Shown piece after piece: positions 25,656-35,229 of a stretch of 64,000 bases of DNA. Made by a program: the position numbers and the translations under genes. The stretch spans positions 119,453-183,452 of the forward strand of contig NZ_RJZE01000017.1 of assembly GCF_003986935.1 (NCBI RefSeq). The letters are read 5' to 3'. Under the pieces are notes generated by a model. It was not told the origin of the DNA. It was given only the letters and a program-made list of their open reading frames with translations, and searched no databases. How positions within the stretch are numbered: the stretch's first letter is position 1; each line of letters begins with the position of its first letter. Source of the DNA: Paraburkholderia kururiensis JCM 10599 = LMG 19447 (GTDB lineage Bacteria; Pseudomonadota; Gammaproteobacteria; Burkholderiales; Burkholderiaceae).

Positions 25656-26933
25656 GTGCGCAGCTCTCCCACTCCCGTTCCCCGCAAGGCCTGGTCCGTA
25701 CTCGCGGTCAGCACCTTCGCGTTCACCGTGTGCTTCATGGTCTGGATGATGTTTGCCGTGATCGGCATTCCCATCCGCAAGACGCTCGGACTGAACGCGA
25801 CGGAGTTCGGCCTGCTTACCGCGATGCCGGTGCTTTCCGGGTCGCTGATCCGCGTGCCGCTCGGCATCTGGACCGACCGCTTCGGCGGCCGCATCGTCAT
25901 GGCCGTGTTGCTCGCCGTGGTCGTGCCCGCTGTGTGGCTGATGGCGTATGCGACGCTGTACTGGCACTACCTCGCCATCGGCATGGTGCTGGGGCTGGCG
26001 GGCGGTGCCTTCTCCGTGGGCACGCCCTACGTCGCACGCTGGTTCCCGAAGGAGCGGCAAGGTACGGCGATGGGCGTGTTCGGCGCCGGCAACTCGGGCG
26101 CGGCGGTCAACAAGTTTCTCGCGCCCGCGCTGCTCGTGGCCTACGGCTGGACGAGCGTGCCCAAGGTCTACGCCGCGCTGCTGCTCGGCACGCTGATCGT
26201 CTTCTGGCTGGGCAGCGCGAGCGACCCGAAGCATGTGGTGCCCGCCAACACGACCTTCACCGAACAGCTGCGCGTGCTGAAAGACCCGAAGGTGCTGCGC
26301 TACTGCCAGTACTACAGCATCGTGTTCGGCGGCTATGTGGGCCTGAGCCTCTGGATGGTGCAGTACTACGTCGGCGAATACGGGCTCGACATTCGCGTGG
26401 CCGCCCTGCTCGCGGCCTGCTTCTCGCTGCCGGGCGGCGTGCTGCGCGCCATTGGCGGCGTGCTCTCTGACCGTCACGGCGCGCACCGCGTCACCTGGTG
26501 GGTGATGTGGGTGAGCTGGGTCTGCCTCTTCCTGCTGAGCTACCCGCAAACCTCGTTCACCGTATCGACGGTGGCCGGCGCGAAGACCTTCCACGTCGGC
26601 CTCAACGTCTACACCTTCACCGCGCTCATGTTCCTGCTCGGCATCTGCTGGGCCTTCGGCAAGGCGAGCGTCTTCAAGTACATCAGCAACGACTTCTCGC
26701 ACAACATCGGCGCCGTGAGCGGCATCGTGGGCCTCGCGGGCGGCCTCGGCGGTTTCCTGCTGCCCATTCTGTTCGGCGCGCTGCTCGACCTCACCGGCAT
26801 CCGCTCCAGCGCCTTCATGCTGCTTTACGGAATCGTCTGGGTCTCGCTGATCTGGATGTACTGGACCGAAGTGCGCACGGCCAACGTGCTCAATGTGGCA
26901 AATGTGCGCCCCTCTCAAGGAGAATCCAAATGA
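25656..26933 (+). CDS. narK1: NarK1-type nitrate/nitrite MFS transporter
   Basis: 425 aa, 12 membrane segments, Nark/NasA family. Helix 1 has FTVCFMVWMMFAVIG; conserved Arg in LSGSLIRVPLGIWTDRFGGR; first nitrate signature GNSGAAVNKFLAP in helix 5; second signature GLAGGLGGFLLPILFGALLD in helix 11. The NarK1 type is thought to act as a nitrate/H+ symporter. Start GTG 25656, as no in-frame ATG precedes it. Its stop overlaps the ATG of the second transporter (ATGA), so both begin the nar operon. Confidence 0.93.
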   Translation: MRSSPTPVPRKAWSVLAVSTFAFTVCFMVWMMFAVIGIPIRKTLGLNATEFGLLTAMPVLSGSLIRVPLGIWTDRFGGRIVMAVLLAVVVPAVWLMAYATLYWHYLAIGMVLGLAGGAFSVGTPYVARWFPKERQGTAMGVFGAGNSGAAVNKFLAPALLVAYGWTSVPKVYAALLLGTLIVFWLGSASDPKHVVPANTTFTEQLRVLKDPKVLRYCQYYSIVFGGYVGLSLWMVQYYVGEYGLDIRVAALLAACFSLPGGVLRAIGGVLSDRHGAHRVTWWVMWVSWVCLFLLSYPQTSFTVSTVAGAKTFHVGLNVYTFTALMFLLGICWAFGKASVFKYISNDFSHNIGAVSGIVGLAGGLGGFLLPILFGALLDLTGIRSSAFMLLYGIVWVSLIWMYWTEVRTANVLNVANVRPSQGESK

Positions 26934-28339
26934 ACTCCCAACCCTTGGGCTCGCGGCGCGGCCGCCTGCTCGAAATCTGGACGCCTGAAGACAAGGCGTT
27001 CTGGGAACGCGAGGGCGAAGCCGTCGCGCGACTGAACCTGTGGATCTCGGTGCCGGCGCTGTTTCTCGCCTTCGCCATCTGGCAGGTGTGGAGCGTGGTG
27101 GCCGTAAGCCTGCCCTCGCTCGGCTTTCACTATTCGACGAACCAGCTATTCTGGCTCGCCGCCGCGCCCGCGCTGAGCGGCGCCACGCTGCGCATCTTCT
27201 ACTCGTTCATGGTGCCGCTCGTGGGCGGTCGCCGCTGGACGGCGATCTCCACCGCCTCGCTGCTCATTCCCGCGCTCGGCATCGGCTTTGCCGTGCAGGA
27301 CAACACCACGAGCTACCCCACCATGCTGCTGCTCGCGCTGCTGTGCGGCTTCGGCGGCGGCAACTTCAGCTCGAGCATGGCCAACATCAGCTTCTTCTTT
27401 CCGAAGGAGCGCAAGGGTTCGGCGCTCGGCGTGAACGCGGGCCTCGGCAACCTCGGGGTCTCGGTGGTGCAGTTTCTGAGCCCGCTCGTGGTGACCGCCG
27501 GCGTCTTCGGCATCTTCGGCGGCGCGCCGCAAACCATCATCAAGAATCACGAGACGATCCAGGTCTGGACGCAGAACGCCGCGTTCATCTGGGTGCCGTG
27601 GATCGCCATTGCGTCGCTTGCCGCCTGGTTCGGCATGAACGATCTGGCCGAAGCCAAGGCGTCGTTCTCCGAGCAGGCCGTGATCTTTCGCCGCAAGCAC
27701 AACTGGCTCATGTGCGTGCTCTATCTGGGCACCTTCGGCTCGTTCATCGGTTATGCGGCAGGCTTTCCGCTCCTCATCAAGAGCCAGTTCCCCGGCATCA
27801 ACCCGCTTGCCTACGCGTGGCTCGGGCCGCTCGTCGGCGCGGTGGTGCGTCCGTTCGGCGGATGGCTCGCCGACCGGCTGGGCGGCGCGCGCGTCACGCT
27901 CTGGAACTTCGTCGTGATGGCCTGCGCCGTGGGCGGCGTGCTGTACTTCCTGCCCACCGGCCCCTCGGGCGGCGTGTTCGGCGGTTTCTTCTCGAGCTTC
28001 CTCGTGCTCTTTCTCACCACGGGCATCGGCAACGGCTCCACGTTCCGCATGATCCCCGTGATCTTCCAGACGCTGAAGCTGCGCGAAGTGAACCCCAAGG
28101 ACCGCGACGCCGTGGCGCGCGCCACGAAGGAAGGCAACACCGAAGCCGCCGCCACGCTCGGCTTTTCCGCAGCCATGGCGGCCTACGGCGGCTTCTTCAT
28201 CCCGAAGAGCTACGGCAGCTCGATTGCGCTCACGGGCGGCCCGGAAGCGGCGCTCTACGTGTTCATCGCCTTCTACCTCATCTGCATCGCCGTGACCTGG
28301 TGGCACTACGCCCGCCGCAACGCGCCTATGCCCTGCTGA
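26930..28339 (+). CDS. narK2: NarK2-type nitrate/nitrite antiporter
   Basis: 469 aa MFS protein of the nitrate/nitrite exchange type. It opens with the NarK-typical cytoplasmic segment LLEIWTPEDKAFWEREGE, then SGATLRIFYSFMVPLVGGRR, GFGGGNFSSSMANISFFFP (first nitrate signature) and AAMAAYGGFFIPKSYGSSI (second). An AAGGAG ribosome site lies inside the end of narK1. It works with narK1: the first brings in nitrate, the second exchanges nitrite outward for nitrate. Confidence 0.94.
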   Translation: MNSQPLGSRRGRLLEIWTPEDKAFWEREGEAVARLNLWISVPALFLAFAIWQVWSVVAVSLPSLGFHYSTNQLFWLAAAPALSGATLRIFYSFMVPLVGGRRWTAISTASLLIPALGIGFAVQDNTTSYPTMLLLALLCGFGGGNFSSSMANISFFFPKERKGSALGVNAGLGNLGVSVVQFLSPLVVTAGVFGIFGGAPQTIIKNHETIQVWTQNAAFIWVPWIAIASLAAWFGMNDLAEAKASFSEQAVIFRRKHNWLMCVLYLGTFGSFIGYAAGFPLLIKSQFPGINPLAYAWLGPLVGAVVRPFGGWLADRLGGARVTLWNFVVMACAVGGVLYFLPTGPSGGVFGGFFSSFLVLFLTTGIGNGSTFRMIPVIFQTLKLREVNPKDRDAVARATKEGNTEAAATLGFSAAMAAYGGFFIPKSYGSSIALTGGPEAALYVFIAFYLICIAVTWWHYARRNAPMPC

Positions 28340-28361
28340 TTCTTGCTGATTCTTGCTGATT
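28334..28361. repeat. 10-bp tandem triplication in the narK2-narG junction
   Basis: TGCTGATTCT, TGCTGATTCT, TGCTGATTTC: nearly three copies covering the narK2 stop codon and the spacer before the narG ribosome site. Probably slippage-derived; it sets the narK2-narG spacing. Confidence 0.75.
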
Positions 28362-28378
28362 TCAAACGGAGCCGTTAC

Positions 28379-31300
28379 ATGAGTCACTTCCTCGATCGCC
28401 TGACGCACTTCGTGTTGCCCAGGGAAAGCTTCTCGGACGGACACGGCGTCACCACGGGCGAGGACCGCACGTGGGAAGACGCCTATCGCAACCGCTGGTC
28501 GCACGACAAGATCGTGCGCAGCACGCACGGCGTGAACTGTACGGGCTCGTGCTCCTGGAAGATCTACGTGAAGGGCGGCATCGTCACGTGGGAAACCCAG
28601 CAGACCGACTATCCGCGCACGCGCTGGGACATGCCCAATCACGAACCGCGCGGCTGCGCGCGCGGCGCCTCCTACTCGTGGTACCTCTACAGCGCCAACC
28701 GCGTGAAGTACCCGATGGTGCGCGGCCGGCTGCTCTCGCGCTGGCGCGCGGCGCTTGCCGTGGCCAAAGATCCGGTGGCCGCATGGGCGTCCATCGTGGA
28801 AGACGACGAAGCCCGCCGCGACTACCAGAAGGTGCGCGGTATGGGCGGCTTCGTGCGCAGCACGTGGGACGAGGTGAACCAGCTCGTCGCGGCGGCCAAC
28901 GTCTACACCATCAAGCAGCACGGCCCGGACCGCATCGTCGGCTTCTCGCCCATTCCCGCGATGAGCATGGTGAGCTACGCCGCGGGCAGCCGCTACCTGA
29001 GCCTGATCGGCGGCGTCTGCATGAGCTTCTACGACTGGTACTGCGACCTGCCGCCCTCGAGCCCGCAGGTGTGGGGCGAGCAGACCGACGTGCCTGAATC
29101 CGCGGACTGGTACAACTCCAGCTACATCATCGCGTGGGGCAGCAACGTGCCGCAGACCCGCACACCGGACGCGCACTTCTTCACCGAAGTGCGCTACAAG
29201 GGCACGAAGACGGTGGCGGTCACGCCCGACTACAGCGAAGTAGCCAAGCTCTCCGACCTCTGGCTGCATCCGCGCCAGGGCACGGACGCCGCGCTCGCCA
29301 TGGCAATGGGCCACGTCGCGCTCAACGAGTTCTACTTCCGCACCCGCAGCGCCTATTTCGACGACTACGCGCGCCGCTACACCGACCTGCCCATGCTCGT
29401 GCTGCTGCGCGAGCACACGCTGGCCGACGGCCGCGTGACGCTCGTGCCCGACCGCTACCTGCGCGCGAGCGACTTCAACGGCAAGCTGGGCCAGTCGAAC
29501 AACCCCGAATGGAAAACCATGGCGTTCGACATGGCGGGCCACGCCGTGTTGCCGAACGGCTCGATCGGCTTCCGCTGGGGCGCAGAGGGCCGCGACGACG
29601 AAGGCAAGTGGAACCTCGAAGACAAGGAAGCGCGCCACGGCGGGCCGGTGCACCTGAAGCTTTCCGTGATCGAAGGTGAAGAACAGGCCCACGAGATCGT
29701 CGACGTGGCATTCCCCTACTTCGGCGGCATCACCTCGCCGCACTTCCCGGCCAATGCGCAGCAAGGCGACATCAACATGGCGCGCGTGCCCGCCGTGCGC
29801 CTGCCGCTCGGCAAAGACGGCGAAGTGCGCGAAGCGATCGTCGCCACCGTGTTCGACCTGCAGGCCGCGCAGTACGGTATCGACCGCGGCTTCGGCAGCG
29901 GCGCCGCGAGCTACGACGACGACGCGCCCTACACGCCCGCCTGGGCCGAGAGCATCACCGGCGTGCCGCGCGAGCAGATCGTCACCGTGGCGCGCGAATT
30001 CGCCGCCAACGCGGACAAGACGCAGGGCCGCTCGATGGTCATCATCGGCGCCGCCATGAACCACTGGTACCACGCCGACATGAACTACCGCGGCGTGATC
30101 AACCTGCTCATGATGTGCGGCTGCATCGGCAAGAGCGGCGGCGGCTGGGCGCACTACGTGGGCCAGGAAAAGCTGCGTCCGCAAACGGGCTGGACCGCGC
30201 TCGCCTTCGCGCTCGACTGGATCCGTCCGCCGCGCCAGACCAACAGCACGAGCTTCTTCTACGCGCACACCGACCAGTGGCGCTACGAGAAGCTCAACGT
30301 CGACGAAATCGTCTCGCCGCTCGCCGACCGCAAGCAGTACGGCGGCAGCATGATCGACTACAACGTGCGCGCCGAACGCATGGGCTGGCTGCCCAGCGCG
30401 CCGCAGCTGGAAACCAACCCGCTGCATATCGCGGCAGCAGCAGCGGCGAAAGGCATGGAGCCGAAGGACTACGTGGTGCAAGGCCTCACCGACGGCAGTC
30501 TGCGCATGAGCTGCGAAGACCCGGACGCGCCGCAGAACTGGCCGCGCAACATGTTCGTGTGGCGTTCGAACCTGCTGGGTTCGTCGGGCAAGGGTCACGA
30601 GTATTTCTGCAAGCACCTGCTCGGCACCGAAAACGGCGTGCAAGGCAAGGACCTGGGCCGCGACGACGCGAAGCCCGCCGAAGTGAAATGGCACGAGCAT
30701 GCGCCGCAAGGCAAGCTCGACCTGCTCGTCACGCTCGACTTCCGCATGAGCACCACGTGCCTCTATTCGGACATCGTGCTGCCTACCGCAAGCTGGTACG
30801 AGAAGAACGACCTCAACACGAGCGACATGCACCCGTTCATCCACCCGCTTTCCGCAGCGGTGGACCCGGTCTGGCAAGCGCGCTCCGACTGGGAGATCTA
30901 CAAGGGTTTCGCCAAGGCCGTAAGCGAAGTGAGCGTGGGGCATCTGGGCGTCGAGAAAGACGTCGTGCTCACGCCGCTCATGCACGACTCGCCGGGCGAG
31001 CTTGCGCAACCGTTCGGCGTAGAGGAGTGGCACAAGGGCGAATGCCCCGTGGTGCCGGGCAAGACCGCGCCGCAGATCAACGTGGTGGAACGCGACTACC
31101 CGAACCTCTACAAGCGCTTTACGGCGCTCGGGCCGCTCATGAACCGCGTGGGCAACGGCGGCAAGGGCATTGCGTGGCAGACCGAAACCGAAGTGCGGCA
31201 ACTGGGCGAACTCAATGGCGTGACGCGTGAACCCGGCGTGACGCAAGGCATGCCGAAGATCGTCACCGACATCGACGCCTGCGAGGTGATTCTGCAACTC

Positions 31301-32185
31301 GCACCCGAAACCAACGGCCACGTCGCCGTGAAGGCGTGGGACGCGCTCTCGAAGGCGACGGGCCGCGAGCACCGGCACCTTGCGCTCTATCGCGAAGACG
31401 AGAAGATCCGTTATCGCGACGTGCAGGCGCAGCCGCGCAAGATCATCAGCTCGCCTACGTGGAGCGGCATCGAAAGCGAGACGGTGAGCTACAACGCGGG
31501 CTACACCAACGTGCATGAACTGATCCCCTGGCGCACCCTCACCGGGCGGCAGCAGTTCTACCAGGACCACCCGTGGATGATCGCGTTCGGCGAAGGTTTT
31601 TCGAGCTACCGGCCGCCCGTGGACCTGAAAGCGACGAGCGAGATTCACAACATCCGCTCGAACGGCGAGCCCGAGATCGTGCTGAATTTCATCACGCCGC
31701 ACCAGAAGTGGGGCATTCACAGCACCTACAGCGACAACCTGCTGATGCTCACGCTCAACCGCGGCGGCCCCGTCGTATGGCTTTCGGAAGACGACGCGAA
31801 GCGCGCCGGCATCGAAGACAACGACTGGGTGGAACTCTTCAACATCAACGGCGCCATTGCGGCGCGGGCGGTGGTGAGCCAGCGCGTGAATCAGGGCATG
31901 GTGCTCATGTACCACGCGCAGGAAAAGATCATCAACACACCGGGCTCGGAGATCACGGGCGTGCGCGGCGGCATTCACAACTCCGTCACGCGCATCGTGC
32001 TCAAGCCCACTCACATGATTGGCGGCTACGCGCAGCTTGCCTACGGATTCAACTATTACGGAACGATCGGCACCAACCGCGACGAGTTCGTCGTGGTCCG
32101 CAAGATGAAACAAGTGGACTGGCTCGACACGCCGCGCGGCGACGAGCTCGCGAAAGCCTTCCAGTCGCAGGGCGAGAACCCCTGA
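28379..32185 (+). CDS. narG: respiratory nitrate reductase alpha subunit
   Basis: 1268 aa catalytic subunit (E. coli NarG is 1247). It reduces nitrate to nitrite at a bis-MGD molybdenum centre on the cytoplasmic face. The FS0 [4Fe-4S] ligands are His50, Cys54, Cys58 and Cys93 (HGVNCTGSC, PRGCARG). SFYDWYCDLPP near residue 219 includes the Asp expected to bind molybdenum. The C-terminal molydopterin-binding domain has NSVTRIVLKPTHMIGGYAQL. ATG 28379 follows CGGAG; the frame's earlier ATG lies in the repeat tract. Followed by narH after 27 bases. Confidence 0.98.
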   Translation: MSHFLDRLTHFVLPRESFSDGHGVTTGEDRTWEDAYRNRWSHDKIVRSTHGVNCTGSCSWKIYVKGGIVTWETQQTDYPRTRWDMPNHEPRGCARGASYSWYLYSANRVKYPMVRGRLLSRWRAALAVAKDPVAAWASIVEDDEARRDYQKVRGMGGFVRSTWDEVNQLVAAANVYTIKQHGPDRIVGFSPIPAMSMVSYAAGSRYLSLIGGVCMSFYDWYCDLPPSSPQVWGEQTDVPESADWYNSSYIIAWGSNVPQTRTPDAHFFTEVRYKGTKTVAVTPDYSEVAKLSDLWLHPRQGTDAALAMAMGHVALNEFYFRTRSAYFDDYARRYTDLPMLVLLREHTLADGRVTLVPDRYLRASDFNGKLGQSNNPEWKTMAFDMAGHAVLPNGSIGFRWGAEGRDDEGKWNLEDKEARHGGPVHLKLSVIEGEEQAHEIVDVAFPYFGGITSPHFPANAQQGDINMARVPAVRLPLGKDGEVREAIVATVFDLQAAQYGIDRGFGSGAASYDDDAPYTPAWAESITGVPREQIVTVAREFAANADKTQGRSMVIIGAAMNHWYHADMNYRGVINLLMMCGCIGKSGGGWAHYVGQEKLRPQTGWTALAFALDWIRPPRQTNSTSFFYAHTDQWRYEKLNVDEIVSPLADRKQYGGSMIDYNVRAERMGWLPSAPQLETNPLHIAAAAAAKGMEPKDYVVQGLTDGSLRMSCEDPDAPQNWPRNMFVWRSNLLGSSGKGHEYFCKHLLGTENGVQGKDLGRDDAKPAEVKWHEHAPQGKLDLLVTLDFRMSTTCLYSDIVLPTASWYEKNDLNTSDMHPFIHPLSAAVDPVWQARSDWEIYKGFAKAVSEVSVGHLGVEKDVVLTPLMHDSPGELAQPFGVEEWHKGECPVVPGKTAPQINVVERDYPNLYKRFTALGPLMNRVGNGGKGIAWQTETEVRQLGELNGVTREPGVTQGMPKIVTDIDACEVILQLAPETNGHVAVKAWDALSKATGREHRHLALYREDEKIRYRDVQAQPRKIISSPTWSGIESETVSYNAGYTNVHELIPWRTLTGRQQFYQDHPWMIAFGEGFSSYRPPVDLKATSEIHNIRSNGEPEIVLNFITPHQKWGIHSTYSDNLLMLTLNRGGPVVWLSEDDAKRAGIEDNDWVELFNINGAIAARAVVSQRVNQGMVLMYHAQEKIINTPGSEITGVRGGIHNSVTRIVLKPTHMIGGYAQLAYGFNYYGTIGTNRDEFVVVRKMKQVDWLDTPRGDELAKAFQSQGENP

Positions 32186-32212
32186 AGCATCGTCGATCAC
32201 AAGGAGCCAGAC

Positions 32213-33736
32213 ATGAAAGTACGCGCACAGATCGGCATGGTGCTGAATCTCGACAAGTGCATTGGCTGCCACACCTGCAGCGTGACCTGCAAGAACGTGT
32301 GGACGAGCCGCCCAGGCGTGGAATACGCGTGGTTCAACAACGTGGAAACGAAGCCGGGTATCGGCTACCCGAAGGAATGGGAGAACCAGGACAAGTGGAA
32401 CGGCGGCTGGATTCGTCAGGCCGACGGCTCCATCGTCCCGCGCCAGGGCGCGAAGTGGAAGCTCCTGATGCGCATCTTCGCGAACCCGAACCTGCCGCAG
32501 ATCGACGACTACTACGAGCCCTTCACGTTCGACTACGAGCATCTGCACAGCGCGCCCGAAATGAAGGCCGCGCCCACCGCGCGCCCGCGCAGCCTGATTA
32601 CGGGCCAGCGCATGGAGAAGATCGTGTGGGGCCCGAACTGGGAAGAAATTCTGGGCGGTGAATTTTCGAAGCGCAGCAAGGACCGCAACTTCGACGACAT
32701 CCAGAAGGACATCTACGGCCAGTTCGAGAACACCTTCATGATGTATCTGCCGCGCCTGTGCGAGCACTGCCTGAACCCGGCATGCGTGGCGTCGTGCCCC
32801 TCGGGCTCCATCTACAAGCGCGAGGAAGACGGCATCGTGCTGATCGACCAGGACAAGTGCCGCGGCTGGCGCATGTGCGTGTCGGGCTGCCCGTACAAGA
32901 AGATCTATTACAACTGGAAGAGCGGCAAGGCCGAGAAGTGCATCTTCTGCTATCCGCGTATCGAAGCGGGCCAGCCCACGGTGTGCTCGGAAACCTGCGT
33001 GGGCCGCATCCGCTACCTGGGCGTGATGCTCTACGACGCGGACCGCATCGAAGAAGCGGCAAGCGTGGCCGAAGACCGCAACCTCTATGAGGCGCAGCTC
33101 GGCATCTTCCTCGACCCGAACGACCCGGAAGTGATCGAGCAGGCCCGTCGCGACGGCGTGCCCGAAAACTGGCTGGAAGCCGCGCGTTCGAGCCCCGTCT
33201 ACCGCATGGCCGTGGACTGGAAGGTGGCGCTGCCGCTGCACCCGGAATACCGCACGCTGCCGATGGTCTGGTACGTGCCGCCGCTCTCGCCCATCACGTC
33301 CGCCGCGCAGGCGGGCCACGTGAGCGCGAACGGCGAGATTCCGGACGTGCGCCAGTTGCGCATTCCCGTGAAGTACCTGGCCAACCTGCTGACGGCGGGC
33401 GACACGGCGCCGGTGGTGCGCGCGCTCGAACGCATGCTCGCCATGCGCGCCTGGCAGCGCGGCAAGCACGTGGACGGCGTGGAAAACCACGCAGCGCTCA
33501 CGCAAACGGGCCTGACGCCCGCACAGGTGGAAGAGATGTATCGCGTGATGGCCATTGCGAACTACGAAGACCGCTTCGTGATTCCGACCACGCACCGCGA
33601 GTACGCCGAGAACGCGTTCAACGTGCGCGGCGGCTGCGGCTTCAGCTTCGGCAACGGCTGCTCGGAAGGCACGACGGAAACGAGCCTCTTCGGCAGCGAA
33701 AAGAAACGCACCATTCCGATCAAGGTGGAGATCTGA
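32213..33736 (+). CDS. narH: respiratory nitrate reductase beta subunit
   Basis: 507 aa iron-sulfur electron wire between NarI hemes and NarG. Four cysteine groups are intact: CIGCHTCSVTC (16-26), CEHCLNPACVASC, CRGWRMCVSGCPYKK (Trp in place of one Cys, as in other NarH proteins, giving the [3Fe-4S] cluster), and CIFC with CSETCVGR. The C-terminal part (YRTLPMVWYVPPLSPI, RIPVKYLANLLTAGDT) follows the NarH family closely. Start at AAGGAG-N5-ATG. Membrane-associated cytoplasmic subunit. Confidence 0.98.
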   Translation: MKVRAQIGMVLNLDKCIGCHTCSVTCKNVWTSRPGVEYAWFNNVETKPGIGYPKEWENQDKWNGGWIRQADGSIVPRQGAKWKLLMRIFANPNLPQIDDYYEPFTFDYEHLHSAPEMKAAPTARPRSLITGQRMEKIVWGPNWEEILGGEFSKRSKDRNFDDIQKDIYGQFENTFMMYLPRLCEHCLNPACVASCPSGSIYKREEDGIVLIDQDKCRGWRMCVSGCPYKKIYYNWKSGKAEKCIFCYPRIEAGQPTVCSETCVGRIRYLGVMLYDADRIEEAASVAEDRNLYEAQLGIFLDPNDPEVIEQARRDGVPENWLEAARSSPVYRMAVDWKVALPLHPEYRTLPMVWYVPPLSPITSAAQAGHVSANGEIPDVRQLRIPVKYLANLLTAGDTAPVVRALERMLAMRAWQRGKHVDGVENHAALTQTGLTPAQVEEMYRVMAIANYEDRFVIPTTHREYAENAFNVRGGCGFSFGNGCSEGTTETSLFGSEKKRTIPIKVEI

Positions 33737-33738
33737 GC

Positions 33739-34494
33739 ATGACGTCCCGCACCCTTTCTTCCCACGGCCTGCCGGTGACGCTGCGCGCGCTGGCGCGCCT
33801 GCTCGACTACCCGGACGCCGCCATGCGCGCCGATCTACCCGACGTGCGCGAAGCGCTGCATGCGCAGGCCGTGCTCGGCGCGGCGCGGCTTGCGGCGCTC
33901 GACACGCTGATCGACACGTTGACCACGCGCCCGGGCCTCGAATCCGAAGCGGTCTACGTGGACCTGTTCGATCGCGGCCGCGGCACGGCGCTGCATCTCT
34001 TTGAGCACGTGCACGGCGATTCGCGCGACCGCGGTCCCGCGATGATCGACCTCATCCAGACCTACGAGGCCGCGGGCATGTACCTCGCCTCGAACGAACT
34101 GCCCGACCACCTGACCGTGCTGCTCGAATACGCGTCGACGCAGCCGGCGCAATCGGCGGTGGGCCTGCTGGGCGAAGTCGCGCACATCGTGCAGACCATC
34201 TTCAGCGCGCTCACCAAGCGCGAGAGCGACTACGCAAGCGTGCTGGGCGCCCTGCTCGATCTGGCCGGACAACCGGCGCAGCCCGTGGCCGTGCCCGCCG
34301 AGCCCGCGCTCGACGAAAGCTGGAGCGAGCCGGAGGCGTTCGGCGCCTGCGCGTCGGCGAGCATCTCGCCGGATACCCAGGCAGCAGCGGCGGCGCAGGC
34401 CGGCGCGCCTCAACCCATTCGCATCGTGCGCGGCGCCGCGGCGTCGCATCGCTCGTCGTCCAGTCCTTCTTCTTCGCAGGGAGCGTCCGCATGA
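33739..34494 (+). CDS. narJ: nitrate reductase maturation chaperone
   Basis: 251 aa member of the NarJ/DmsD/TorD chaperone group that loads molybdenum cofactor and iron-sulfur cluster into NarG before membrane docking. Characteristic YVDLFDRGRGTALHLFEHVH near residues 72-92 and GMYLASNELPDHLTVLLEYA. The C-terminal 60 residues are Ala/Ser/Pro-rich and low complexity. It begins 2 bases after the narH stop and overlaps narI by ATGA. Confidence 0.95.
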   Translation: MTSRTLSSHGLPVTLRALARLLDYPDAAMRADLPDVREALHAQAVLGAARLAALDTLIDTLTTRPGLESEAVYVDLFDRGRGTALHLFEHVHGDSRDRGPAMIDLIQTYEAAGMYLASNELPDHLTVLLEYASTQPAQSAVGLLGEVAHIVQTIFSALTKRESDYASVLGALLDLAGQPAQPVAVPAEPALDESWSEPEAFGACASASISPDTQAAAAAQAGAPQPIRIVRGAAASHRSSSSPSSSQGASA

Positions 34495-35207
34495 ACTCCG
34501 CCCTCAATACCTTCCTGTTCAGCGTCTACCCCTACATCTGCCTCGCGGTGTTCCTGATGGGCAGCCTCGCCCGCTTCGACCGCGACCAGTACACGTGGAA
34601 GAGCGACTCGTCGCAACTGCTGCGCGCGGGGCAACTGCGCTGGGGCAGCAACCTGTTCCACATCGGCATCCTGTTCCTGCTGTTCGGGCACACGGTGGGC
34701 CTGCTCACGCCGCACTTCATCTACTCGCCGTTCATCAGCGCGCAGCACAAGCAGATGCTCGCCATTCTCTCGGGCGGCACGGCCGGCGTGATCTGCTTCA
34801 TCGGCCTCACGCTGCTGCTGCACCGGCGCATGTTCGACCCGCGCATTCGCCTGACGAGCCATCGCACCGACCTCGCGATTCTCGCGATCCTCTGGTTCCA
34901 GCTGTGCCTCGGTCTCGTCACGCTGCCGTTTTCGTACGCGGACCGCGGCGACGCCGCAACCATGCTTTCGCTTGCCGAATGGGCGCAGCACGTCGTCACG
35001 TTCCGTCCCGATGCGGCTTTCCTCGCCGCTGTCGAATGGCCGTTCAAGGTGCACATCGTGCTGGGCATGACGATCTTCCTGCTGTTTCCGTTCAGCCGGC
35101 TCGTGCATATCTGGAGCGGATTCGCCTCGGTCGGCTATCTGTTCCGCCCCTATCAGCTGGTGCGCTCGCGCCGCATGAATTTGCCCTCGGCGCGCCGCAA
35201 GGCATAA
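34491..35207 (+). CDS. narI: respiratory nitrate reductase gamma subunit (cytochrome b)
   Basis: 238 aa, five membrane helices, two b hemes; oxidises quinol and passes electrons to NarH. Heme ligand histidines fall in SNLFHIGILFLLFGHTVGLL (residues about 55-75) and FKVHIVLGMTIFLLFPFSRL with LVHIWS near the C-terminus, as in E. coli NarI. Translationally coupled to narJ through an ATGA overlap. Confidence 0.97.
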   Translation: MNSALNTFLFSVYPYICLAVFLMGSLARFDRDQYTWKSDSSQLLRAGQLRWGSNLFHIGILFLLFGHTVGLLTPHFIYSPFISAQHKQMLAILSGGTAGVICFIGLTLLLHRRMFDPRIRLTSHRTDLAILAILWFQLCLGLVTLPFSYADRGDAATMLSLAEWAQHVVTFRPDAAFLAAVEWPFKVHIVLGMTIFLLFPFSRLVHIWSGFASVGYLFRPYQLVRSRRMNLPSARRKA

Positions 35208-35229
35208 CGCCCAGCAAGGAGACAACACC

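Noticed and set aside
25624..25749. ATG at 25624 or 25643 as nar operon start
   Set aside because: Both are in other frames than the transporter; the NarK1 frame begins at GTG 25656.
27146..33595. A 2149-codon open frame on the minus strand
   Set aside because: It runs antisense to narK2, narG and narH, which have full domain matches. The frame is open only because of the GC-rich codon pattern; its peptide is His/Arg/Val-rich without any domain.
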